Shown here: positions 1-10,500 of the stretch, piece by piece
Position numbering within the stretch: the first letter of the stretch is position 1
Layout: each line of letters begins with the position of its first letter
NCBI GenBank assembly: GCA_964019695.1
Contig: OZ026516.1
Coordinates: 78,633,018 to 78,697,017 of the forward strand
Origin: Loripinus fragilis
Lineage: Eukaryota; Mollusca; Bivalvia; Lucinida; Lucinidae
Reading direction: 5' to 3'
DNA length: 64,000 nucleotides
Program-made: the position numbers and the translations under genes
The notes under the pieces: generated by a model
What the model was told of the DNA's origin: nothing
The model's input: the letters and a program-made list of their open reading frames with translations, nothing else
Databases searched by the model: none

Positions 1-330
1 CACACCTGACCCAGGATACCAATGGGAAAGTGACAAACTCACAGTAAGACTCCACAAACGAGAGCCAAGAAGTCAGCCCTTTCCCAGCAGGTGACCACAA
101 GGCACTTATAAACAGAGGCGCACAAAGGCATAGACAGAAAAAACATAAAAGATCCACAAAAGAAGTACCGCCTTGGAACGGTCATTAAAATATTTTACTG
201 GAGGGCTTGAACCGGTTTAATGGTGCACCAATCTCACCCTTAGTTCAGATGTGGATCAATACACATAGATGTTTGGTTTGCATGAAAAATGAAAAAAGTC
301 AATAAGCAATGCTTATTAGATACCCCCCCC
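1..330 (-). repeat. Dispersed repeat, inverted relative to the copy at 25895-26235
   Basis: The stretch is largely the reverse complement of 25895-26235. Shared blocks include the 'ccttggaacggtca' region, the 'aaccggttt' block and the 'caggtgaccacaa' block. No coding signal is visible. Family unknown. Confidence 0.75.
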
Positions 331-419
331 ACAGTAAGATTCAGTGAAAAAACTTGGCAAGTTATAGTTTAAAACCAGCAGACCTAAGTTTTGAAATGAA
401 GATTTCAGTAGAATCTGTG

Positions 420-930
420 CTAAACAAAAATTATAAACTCCTTCATGCATATGTTCAATGTGTCTACATTGTATCCGCAAAGTATCAAATTGCTCAATCA
501 AAAGCTGTGGTAGGAGTTGAGCGGCCCATAAAGGCACTATCCATGCATATACAAAAGCCATATAAGGGAATAATTGTCTAAGTTCTCATAGCTGTCATTG
601 TGTCAAAAAAAATTTTTTTCAACCAGACTCCTTAATGCATATGTTCAATATGTCTATATTGTATAGGAAAAGTATCAAATTGCTCCCTTAAAAGCTGTGG
701 TAGGAGTTGATCGGCCCATGAAGGCACCATCTATGCATATACAAAAGCCCTATTAAGGAAAAATTGTCTAAGTTCTCATAGCTGTCATTTTGTCAAAAAA
801 CATTTTTTTTGAACCAAACTCCTTCATGCATGTGTTCAATGTGTCTACATTGTATAGGCAAAGTATCAAATTGTTCCATCAAAAGCAGTGGTAGGAGTTG
901 ATCGGCCCATGTATGGCCTATAATAGCTTA
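420..930. repeat. Tandem repeat, ~196-bp unit, about 2.6 copies
   Basis: The block 'ctcctt(c/a)atgcatatgttc' recurs near 439, 628 and 819, followed each time by a conserved stretch containing 'ggtaggagttga(g/t)cggccca'. The short open frames over it on both strands come from the repeat and are not taken as genes. Confidence 0.8.
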
Positions 931-939
931 AGCATAAAA

Positions 940-1240
940 CCCTATATTAAAAGCCATTTAGAACGACAAAGGGAAATAACTCTAATAGAATTGGCCCCTA
1001 GCCCTTATTTTTTGTCTAAAGTATTTGTCTTGCATATATGAACATGTTTGCAAGGTTTGATGAAAATCCAGCAATGACTCTCAAAGTTATTAAAAAAAAA
1101 AAAACATTACGGACGGACGCACGGACGGACAGACGCACGCACGGACGCACGCACAGACAACGTGAAAACAGTATACCCCACCACAAACAAAGTTTGCGGG
1201 GGTAAAGTTTGCGGGGGGTATAAAAATCAAGATATAAAAA
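940..1240. repeat. Dispersed repeat ending in a GGAC/GCAC microsatellite
   Basis: An A-tract at about 1092-1104 is followed by degenerate GGAC/GCAC tetranucleotides (1108-1160) and two 'gtttgcgggggta' blocks. Similar tetranucleotide-bearing repeats occur near 55900, 57560, 63270 and 63490. Function unknown. Confidence 0.6.
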
Positions 1241-1619
1241 GGAGATAAAGATAAGGACTCAGTAGTAAATAAAACTGAATACCGGAGCAAAAGAAATCCA
1301 ACAGGTAAACCCGGTGGGCCCCACAAATAGCCAAAGCATCAGGCCCCTACCATCTCATCAATAGATAAACCCCCATTTTACCATTAAAAGTGCATTGCTC
1401 TAAGCACTGAGCCAGAAAATTGACTTGGAAGGTTTTTACCTTTTAACTCTTTGTTTACATATTCGGACATCTCATCTCCTCATTAAACTTGGAACTTGAA
1501 TAAATCCATTTTACAACCTGAAGAGCTGTTCTGGGCAATGATGTAATGGCAAGTAGTGTAAACCATGATCAGACTGATCTGGGGTTACACTATTGGCTCA
1601 AGTCAATCTGTCTGAATAG

Positions 1620-1866
1620 TTAGCCCTCAAAGCGCCAATCGCAACAAAAGTTGTCTGCTTTTCTCATCTGCCGAAATATTTAAGTAGCCTCTATGACAAA
1701 CAGTGTGGACCCAGATCAGACCGCTCCTATAGGAGCAGTCTGTTCTGGGTCCACGCTGTTTCCTTCTATACCTAATTGGTCAGTAATGTTAGACAATTAT
1801 TTGCAGCAGACGACTTCAGCAGACATCATTTTTCAGATGCATTTTTCTTGGCGCTTTATGGGTTAA
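1620..1866 (+). mobile_element. MITE with TTAA-type ends, copy 1 of 3
   Basis: Terminal inverted repeats resemble CCCTTAAAGCGCCAA and its complement. The right end abuts TTAA (1863-1866); the left end has the decayed form TTAG. The centre is a hairpin around 'cctataggagcagtct'. Related copies lie at 19112-19344 (same orientation) and 40241-40469 (inverted). TTAA target duplication is characteristic of piggyBac-type elements; no transposase is present, so that assignment is inferred. Confidence 0.8.
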
Positions 1867-2674
1867 GAATAATATGGTAACAAGATACTCATATAAGTTT
1901 TAGTGAATACAGATTAAGTTAGCAATCAAAGAAATCACACAGTGTATTAGGTATCGAAGACTAAGGTATTACTATTTTCAGGAGATCTAGTTTGGCTTTA
2001 AACCATAGAAAGGGAGAAAATAATGGCATTTACCAGTAACAGTTGCCTAAGTATGCAATAACATAACAGTTTTATTATCATTAGAGCTCAACATAGCCGG
2101 AGATAAATCAAATAAAGCTTTAATAAAATGAATTATTCATACTAAAAATTTGAGTGCTGTAGTTAACGTTAAAACTTTATCCACAATTCATGTATTGCAA
2201 TATATGGTAAATGTTCTAAAATTTTGATCTCTTTCTGTTCTCAAATAAACTCTTGATTATCAAAGCCGGAATTCACATGATGCTTGTCAAAATAGCAAGC
2301 AGAAGATCCTGATCAGACTGCTTCTCCAGAGGCAGTCTGATATGGGACTGCATTGATGGTCACATGCCTTTTGGCAGGCAACTAGTGTTCAAAAATTTTA
2401 GTATATTTAAATAAGTTACAACCATGCTATATGAAAACTTTGTATGACTATAGCTTTTTTATTTTTCAAAGAATTCTGATCACATTTTCAGTAAAATTAT
2501 TTGTGTACAAGCCCTGTGTTTTCAGATCAGTTTATAATGATCATCTTAAATGGTGATTTCTTTTTTCTTATTTCACTATGATGCCATTCATTATGGTACT
2601 CACAGGAAGATACTCAATGAGATGCTTTCAAAGAGTATCAACAATAAATGTTTTCGTAAAGAAAGAAGAAAAAT
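1867..2674. other. Intronic sequence without recognised feature
   Basis: AT-rich sequence with a small hairpin at about 2310-2340 (a GATCAGACTGC-type stem). No exon-like frame or repeat family is recognised. Confidence 0.5.
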
Positions 2675-2911
2675 GAGCCAGTGCATGAGATTTCCAACAA
2701 TATAATATGTGCGACCAGCAAAGCCTCAGATCAGCCTGCGCATACGCGCAGTCTGATCAGAGCCTTTGCTAGTCGCTTGAGTATTCTATGATTGTGAAGC
2801 TTCTAACTGAACTCCATTTGGAGTTTCTAAGCTTAAAAGGAGGCTGCAGAGGCTCGTCCGAGTCTACATATGTCAAAATGCCACATTGTTGGAAATCACA
2901 TGCCACGGCTC
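2675..2911 (+). mobile_element. MITE flanked by AAAT, copy 1 of 2
   Basis: Termini are GAGCC(A/G)TG-CATG...: the left end 'gagccagtgcatgagatttc' mirrors the right end before 2911. AAAT lies directly outside both ends (2671-2674 and 2912-2915), read as a 4-bp target duplication. An internal hairpin around 2707-2775 carries GCGCA/TGCGC arms. The same element lies inverted at 19598-19839, also flanked by AAAT. Confidence 0.8.
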
Positions 2912-2915
2912 AAAT

Positions 2916-3800
2916 GTAATCTGTTTAGTCTACGGCCATGGCTCACAACATTAAACACAAATGAAAGCATGAGTTAAATCAGCTATACTCACAAGCTGAA
3001 AACAAGAAAATTAATATGTATATATAAACTGTAACAAAACATGAGAATCAAATAACTATCAATAAGTTCAGTAACTTACATGAGTATACAGAGTGACTGG
3101 AAACTATTAAAACAATAGGGCAGTCTAAATTAACATTCTTCTTTTGTTTCATCGCAAATTCAAAATGTTTGATATAATAAAATAATCAAGAATACATTGA
3201 AGGGCCCTTAAACTGCAGACTGATTTAGTGTGCAGATCCTTTATTCCTGTTACGGCCTGGCTCCCGTTATTTCCGTGACAGTCTCTTGGCATACATTTTT
3301 TTCTCAACCGATCATTGGTAGCTCAACTTAACTCCCCTTAATTACCAGTATGGGGAGTTAATAGTTCAGCTTTTGTTGTTATAACAGAATAAGCAGTTAT
3401 GCCCCTTGTTGAAGTATAATGTCAACATATCATTTTTGTCAACCAAAAAATGTTTTATAATGTGCTTTAATTTTTAAGGCTGTCTATCGCAAGAGTTCCC
3501 TTATTATGGAAATCTAGGTATCATACTGAATTGTTTATAATGATACAGTGTAAATAGGACCATTATAAGTGAATAGGGCACCTTATAAATATGGTGGGTG
3601 GAGTACAGTATTACTGAACTGCAGTATAACAATCTTGATCACTTATAAGGCAGCTGCTAATTTTGATTCTCAAGTATCATGGCATAACGAAACTTCAGTG
3701 TATTTTATGTAAAAAGTGCAAAAAGATCAGAAATTATATAGACTCTAAAAGAAAAGACATTTATTTATTTTGTCAAATGATGCCAACAGTTTAACAAAGC
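2916..3800. other. Intronic sequence without recognised feature
   Basis: AT-rich sequence with no exon-like frame, splice-site pair or recognised repeat. Confidence 0.45.
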
Positions 3801-3804
3801 GGAA

Positions 3805-3975
3805 TACTGTTAAACCTGTGCAAAATTGCCACTCAAAAATAGACAAAACAAAGATCTTAATGACAAATGGTAGCTTAATGAAGGTCGAAAGTGACCTGCA
3901 TTAAGCGATAATTAGTCTAGAAAACCAATTTTTGGTCTTTTTGAGAGTAACCGTTTTACCCAAGATTTTACTGTA
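3805..3975 (+). mobile_element. TA-flanked palindromic MITE, copy 1
   Basis: Ends are TACTGTTAAACCTGTGC and its complement '...aagattttactgta', matching the family consensus TACAGTAAAACCTGTG. Other copies: 6652-6795 (partial), 7833-8018, 10771-10976 and 21876-22062. TA at the borders and the palindromic body fit a Tc1/mariner-type non-autonomous element. Confidence 0.75.
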
Positions 3976-4276
3976 TTAACATTTTAAAAGCAAGCCTTTA
4001 ATGAATTTGCAACTGCACAAAATCTCATGAACAACAGAAATATAATTGATATTCAACTATGCTCACTAGCATGTGCAATGCATTCATTTCAAAAAGCCAA
4101 TTCTTTCGCCAATAGCAGCATGTTTATGCAAGCCCACACCCGGTTTGCATGTGCAAAGAAAGCTTCATGTTTGCTTCATTGGCTGTCTGAGTTTGTTACT
4201 TGTTCTACTGTAAATTAACACAGTTCCTCCATTTTACATTTAAAACAAAATCTTTAATATGATTTAAACAGTAAAT

Positions 4277-4600
4277 TTTGTTTGTTTGTTTTGTTGCTTT
4301 ACGTCCCAAGTCAACAGCTATGGTCATTGTGGGACGGTCAGTTCACCTAACCATACTTTTTCCTGGGCAGGCTTGAGCAAGCGGTTAACCAGTAATTCGT
4401 ACACATACTTTCGCTTGTAACTGACAACAACCCTTCTTGAATGAATCAGCGGAAGGGAGGAGAATGACCGTAGAAGTTATTTCATGATCAATCTCCACGA
4501 AAATATGGGACCGGGCCAGGATCGAACTCGCGACCCCTGGAATTGCAGTCAGACACGCATCTGTAGCCAGACACGTTACCGACTGCGCTACGCGGCCCGG
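4277..4600 (-). mobile_element. tRNA-derived SINE, full length, 14-bp target duplication
   Basis: Read on the minus strand, the element begins with a tRNA-like head: A box TAGCGCAGTCGG and a B-box form of GAGTTCGATCC. It ends in an AAAC-rich tail preceded by the complement of TTTACGTCCC. It is flanked by an exact 14-bp duplication, TTTAAACAGTAAAT (4263-4276 and 4601-4614). The copy at 47190-47514 is nearly the same length with its own 14-bp duplication. The head is a pol III promoter remnant, not a functional tRNA gene. Confidence 0.9.
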
Positions 4601-4914
4601 TTTAAACAGTAAATGTTAAACTTCTATGTATCCCCAAGTATGAATACATTCTATATTCTATATTATTATAGAAATGTAAATATAAGAGATGAATAACATT
4701 TTTGGGGAGGTTCATGAATGAATGAACCCTCTCTTCCGATATCACGCAATTTGAATTGAGCCCATGGTCATCATCCTTAGTATCATTAACACCCAAAAAA
4801 TGAAACCCATTTTTTCTTTACAGCATTAAACTTCTGATGCCTTCTGTACCTTTAATCTTCAATTAATGTTTATAATTTATGATATTAAATGTTTATTACA
4901 AAATTTAAAGCCGA

Positions 4915-6545
4915 AGAGAAATTGTCATTTGGCACAGCCATAGTGGCTTTAGTAATTGCAGTGTAATCTAGACTTCAGAGATGATCATTTGGCACAACCA
5001 TAGTGGCTTAAATAATTGCTGTATAAACTACCTTTCAGAGATGATTATTTGGGACAGCCATAGTGACTCTAATGATTGCTATGTAAACTGACTATTAGAG
5101 ATGATCATTTGGCACATCTATAATGGCTTTAATCATTGCCATGTAAACTACCTTTCAGACATGATCATTTGGCACATTTAAAAAGGCTTAAATCATTGCC
5201 GTGTAAACTACCATTCAGAGATGATCATTTGGCACATCTTTAATGGCTTTAATCATTGCCGTGTAAACTACATTTCAGAGATGATCATTTGGCACATCTA
5301 TAATGGCTTTAATCATTGCCATGTAAACTACCTTTCAGAGATGATCATTTGGCACATCTAAAATGGCTTTAATCATTGCCCTGTAAACTACCTTTCAGAG
5401 ATGATCATTTGGCACATCTAAAATGGCTTTAATCATTGCCCTGTAAACTACCTTTCAGAGATGATCATTTGGCACATCTATAATGGCTTTAATCATTGCC
5501 GTGTAAACTACCTTTCAGAGATGATCATTTGGCACATCTATAATGGCTTTAATCATTGCCATGTAAACTACCTTTCAGAGATGATCATTTGGCACATCTA
5601 AAATGGCTTTAATCATTGCCCTGTAAACTACCTTTCAGAGATGATCATTTGGCACATCTATAATGGCTTTAATCATTGCCGTGTAAACTACCTTTCAGAG
5701 ATGATCATTTGGCACATCTATAATGGCTTTAATCATTGCCATGTAAACTACCTTTCAGAGATGATCATTTGGCACATCTATAATGGCTTTAATCATTGCC
5801 ATGTAAACTACCTTTCAAAGATGATCATTTGGCACATCTATAATGGCTTTAATCATTGCCATGTAAACTACCTTTCAAAGATGATCATTTGGCACATCTA
5901 TAATGGCTTTAATAATTGCTGTCAAAACTACCTTTCAAAGAAGAATATTTGAAACTGCTAAAGTGGCTTTAATAATTGCAGTGTAAACTACCTATCAGAG
6001 ATGATCAATTGACACAGCTATGGTATTTTATGATAGCAGTGTAAACTACCTATTAAAAATAATAATTTTGCAATGGGCTCTACCTATCAGAGGTGATCAT
6101 TTGGCACAGCCATAGTGGCTTTAATAATTGCTGTGTAAACTACATTTTAGAGATGATCTTTTCCCACAGCTATAGTGGCTTTAATAATTGCTTTGTAAAC
6201 TACCGTTCAGAGATGATCATTGGGCAAAGCCAAAATGGCTTAAATAATTGCAGCGTAAACTACCAATCAGAGATGATTAATTGACACATCTATTGCATTT
6301 AATGATAGCAGTGTAAATTACCTATCAGAAATGATAATTTTGCAATGGGATCTACCTATCACAGATGATCATTTCACAGAGCCATAGTGATTTTAATGAT
6401 TGCAGTGTGAACTACCAATCAGAGCCAATCATTTGAGCAATCATAATGGCTTTAATGACAGCATCATGAACTGCCTATCAGAGAATATCATTTGGTACAT
6501 TCATAGTGGCTTAACTAATTGAAGTGTGAACTACCTTTTAGAGAT
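4915..6545. repeat. 60-bp satellite array, ~27 units
   Basis: The unit starts ATGATCATTTGGCACATC and repeats every 60 bp. The core (about 5101-5940) is very homogeneous. The flanks are diverged, with indels near 6001-6100 and 6290-6360. Because 60 is divisible by three and some units lack stops, an open frame of up to 103 codons appears. That frame breaks repeatedly, so no protein is called. The array lies within the region read as dynein intron 9. Confidence 0.95.
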
Positions 6546-6651
6546 ATCTAAAAATATCACTTTTTTCCTTCTTACATATAGCAGATTTTAGTTTGTGTTG
6601 TTTTATCATCACCAAAATTAGGCTGGTTGCCAGGCCTTCAGTAACATTTTT

Positions 6652-6795
6652 TTATGACAAATGATAGTTAAATGAAGGTCAAAAGTATTGCAGAATGCTC
6701 CCCTTGGAGCAATCTGCAATACCTTTGACCTGCATTAAGCTATAATTGGTCTTGAAAAACAAATTTTGGTCTTTTTGAGAGTGGCTGTTTCAATA
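6652..6795 (+). mobile_element. TA-flanked palindromic MITE, partial copy
   Basis: The central hairpin ('agtattgcagaatgctcc' and its complement) and the right half match the family at 3805, 7833, 10771 and 21876. The left terminus is missing and the right terminus is degraded ('gtggctgtttcaatag'). Confidence 0.65.
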
Positions 6796-7108
6796 GAACC
6801 GAGTCTGCTGTTTTCTTATATTGTAGGTTCTCTCTATTTCTGAAGGATCCGTTTTTTCCAGCTTATTTACATCTCAGTTAGAATTACAAAAAAGGCATAA
6901 GTCTTACAATAATGCTCCTACAGCTCCTTTTATCCTACCAAACATGCAATGTCTAATGATCAGGTGTGCTGCAAATTTGATCTGAATTGAATAAAAGCTG
7001 CATAAGTAATTAAAGAAATACCTCAAAATGTTGATGGACAGGCTAAAAATAGTATCCCCCCAACCAAAATACGCTTGCGGGGGTTTAATGATAATATTAA
7101 AGAAAACT

Positions 7109-7254
7109 GGCTTCGAGGTTATAAAACTTGAGTTCATTCTCAGACACCAAATAAAGCGCAATGATTGGCTGCATGCGGACACGTGTCCGCAAGCAGCCAA
7201 TCATTGCGCTTATTTTGAGTCTGAGAATGAACTCAAGATTTATAACCTCGAGGC
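7109..7254. mobile_element. Near-perfect ~70-bp-arm palindrome (fold-back MITE)
   Basis: The left arm, from 'cttcgaggttataaa', is mirrored by the right arm ending 'ttataacctcgagg'. The centre is CGGACACGTGTCCG. The right arm ends about 46 bases beyond the donor of dynein exon 9 (7300/7301). Transcribed, it would fold into a long hairpin in intron 9. Open frames on both strands here are reflections of each other. Confidence 0.85.
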
Positions 7255-7300
7255 CTGGTCTTTTAGGAGGGGGAAGGGGGCGCGGCAAATATCTACATAC

Positions 7301-7566
7301 GGATGATCCAATCGTTTGTAGCTACTCATAGGCTCCGAGATCCTCTGTTTGAGCTCCTGTGCCCACTTCAAGCCTCCTGTCACTGCTGGCATGTTCTTGT
7401 GGATTGGTGTCTTGCCTTTCTCATGCTTAATCTGCATCTGGTTGTCATAGATAGCTTTAGCCATGTCCATTTCCTTGTTCATCATCTGCACCAGAATTGG
7501 ATATTTCACCTGAAAGTCTTTCTTGATCAACTCCCGCTCTAACAGAGTACCCATAATGTCTAGAAG
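7301..7566 (-). CDS. Dynein heavy chain exon 9
   Basis: It opens LLDIMGTLLERELIKK and contains HKNMPAVTGGLKWAQELK, one of the most conserved tail motifs. The acceptor is 'gatttttcag' before 7566. The donor GTATGT follows codon position 2 at 7301. Length 266 nt, ending in phase 2. A MITE begins 28 nt upstream of its acceptor and a palindrome lies ~46 nt past its donor. Confidence 0.95.
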
Positions 7567-10500
7567 CTGAAAAATCACATCAGAGCTATGATATGGGCCT
7601 CGTGGCGAGAAAACCTGATTCGGGGTTTCCGACAAAACAAGTTTCAAACCAGTCTCCTCAGCTACAGAGACTAGCTAGAAAATTGTAATTTCACCTGTAG
7701 CAAGTTTAAATATGATAATTCCTAATACCGAATAACAAAGGCGCTGATCAGACTGCGCGGATGCACAGGCTGGTCTGCGCCTGTGTTTTGTTCGCAAACC
7801 CCCGAGACAGGTTTCTCACGTCGAGCCCCATATACAGTAGAACCTGTGTAAATGGCCACTCAAAAATAGATGAAAAAAGATTTTAATGACAAATAATACC
7901 CTAATGAAGGTTGAAAGTTTTGCAGAATGCTCACATTGGCCTGCATTAAGCAATAATTGGTCTTGAAAACATTTTTTCTGTCCCTTAAAGTGGGATGTTT
8001 TACCCAGGTTTTACTGTATGCAACAAGGTTTTTGAAATAGGGAATTTACCTTTTAAGACATGGGATTTGAGAATAACAAGGTATGAGTAAGTTTTTGAAA
8101 GCCAACTTTAGGCAAAAAACAAGGCAATATGCCTACATTGCATAGAAAAGGTGTGATTTTAGTAATACCCGTTGTGTACGAATGGAATTTCCCATAAAGT
8201 TTGATACAGTTAAATCTGGATAGACCATTGTATATATTGAGGGGTCACAGTTAATTATTTTCAAGAAATATTGCAATTCTTTCTCTAAAAATCAATTTTG
8301 CTTGAGCAAACAGTGCAAACCCTGATGAAATGCTTCATTTCATCTGTGTCATCATTGTTTGCCAAAGTACCCATTAGGGGTTACTGGTCCTCAAAGGGTT
8401 AATGTTTTAAATATTCAAGCACTATTTCTTGTCAAAAAGACCAAAACAAACAGTGTAGACCCAGATCAGACTGCTTCTTCAGTAGACATCTTAGCAGGGT
8501 CTTCCCTGCTTGTTTTCTGCCAAGATAATCTGAATTCTAACCCTGATATTGATAGCTAACATTTTATTTGAGTACATAAAGAGAAAATGTTCGAAAATTA
8601 AGACTATTTTTTGCACCTGTGAGTTAAGATGTTGTGCTTTTGAGAATAACTTAGTTGTGCAATATGATTACTTTAAGAGGTATGTAAAATATAGTGATGG
8701 AGCAAAAACAAGGTAAATCCTACCCAGTCTGCTCATTCAGTAGCTTGCTAATCTGGGTTTATAGTATCCATCATGAGTGTAAGGGTGGGATAGAAAAATC
8801 CGTCCGGAGGATCACCAATTGGCAGCACGAGGCTTGCCGAGTGATGACAATCGGTGATCGCAAGGGACAGATTTTTTCTATCCCACCCTCACACTCATGA
8901 TGAATACTTTTTCTTGCTCACCACTAAATACCTCATTTTATATTACAAAGACATGAAAAAGCTTCCAGAAAATCCTGAATTGCTGAGATGTGACATGGTG
9001 ACATCATTTTAACATTACAATGACATTACGGATTGCTGGGCCAGCGTGCGGACGAGGTGCGGCTATTTTTTTTTTATTTTTTTTTGTTTTTCCAGTACTT
9101 TTCAAGGCAATTTTAATTTTCAAATACTTTTCAAGCCTGTGCGAACCCTGTTATTGTAAAGTACTACCCTTGTCCTGCTGAACCTGGGTTTATCCACGAT
9201 TCAGATCACCTGGCCTCTGAGGAAACCATCTGATCAGGATCCACACTGTTTCCCATGCAAACTGAGTGGATGTGGCATGATAATTTATACCAGAGGGTAT
9301 GGTTTCAGAATTTTTTTTTTTTTAATTGTTTTACCTTAAAAGTACTTTCTAGTCCTGAGCAATCATCAAAGCCTTGGCAGATGATTGTAGCCATTCGTCT
9401 GTCAAAGTCAGCAACTGCATCCAGAAATTCATTATACTCATTGATGAAACTCTGAAATTTGAAAAAAAAACTCACTTAGAGGACAACTGATTCTCTTGTT
9501 ATAGCGTTTTTGGAGATATACATTATTTTTTATCATCTCAAATGGAAACAAAACTACAAACAAACTAGCTTTCAAAATTTACAAAAGAATTGTATGTTAT
9601 TAATTAAAAGATCAGTCCCCTTATTTTATTTGGACCTCGACGTGAGAAAACCTGTCTTTGGGGGTTTGCAAACAACACAGGGGCAGACCAGCCTGCACAT
9701 CCACGCAGTCTGATCAGCACCTTTGTTGTTCGCTGTTTGGAAAGTAGCATATGTTACCTTGCTATAGGTGAAATTTCAATTTTCTAGCTAGTGTCTGTAG
9801 CTGAGGAGACTGGTTTGAAACACGCTTTGTCGGAAACCCTGAAGACAGGTTTTCTCACGACGAGGCCCATTTTAACCTTACATTCATATCTACATCCATA
9901 CTTTGTGTATGTGAGCTGAAGAAGCTCTGCCAAATGTGCACATGTGTGCAGGCTGGCGTGAACCTTCAATATCTGACAATGCCATACAATAAGTACCATA
10001 ATCTCATGTACTGGCCTAGATGATAATTTGACAATTACGGTGAAGGCCCCTAACACTGCGTACTTTAGCATTGTAACCTCCGTTGGATATAATTAGAAAG
10101 AAACAAACTTGAAAAATTGTTCACAGCTTAATAAAGTAATCGTAATACTTTATTTACACAAAGTTCAAAATGAAAAATATTTTCCTGATCTCTAGCAACT
10201 TTGATTTGAAGTGCACAACCCACCTGTTTTAGGATAACAAAAATAGTCCCCTAACATAACACACTTTCTGCAAAAATTTCAATAACTTCTCTTTGATGAA
10301 TTACTTTAACAAAATATACCAGGGAAAGTAACACCAGGTTGTTCTCAACAATTTACTTCATCAATAACTTGATTCAAAGTAAATCATTTGAAGCCTGGGC
10401 CATTTGAAATTACAGTCAGAAAGTTTTTAATAACATTTTCCAATTTTTGCCAAAATCCACTCCTGCTCAGCAGTGAAAGCATAAAGTGATTTTTTTTTCT

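Noticed and set aside
4501..4600. tRNA gene
   Set aside because: A and B boxes are present, but the sequence continues into a SINE body with target duplications and lacks a complete cloverleaf; the same holds at 42180-42249 and 47415-47514.
5641..5952. Repeat-protein gene in the 60-bp satellite
   Set aside because: The frame is open only because the period is divisible by three; neighbouring units carry stops and indels, and it lies in an intron on the opposite strand.
4915..6545. CRISPR-like array
   Set aside because: Units are contiguous with no unique spacers, and the sequence is eukaryotic.
1..7300. Search for dynein exon 10
   Set aside because: No minus-strand frame with a phase-2-compatible acceptor and dynein-tail resemblance was visible; the exon is assumed to lie beyond the left edge.
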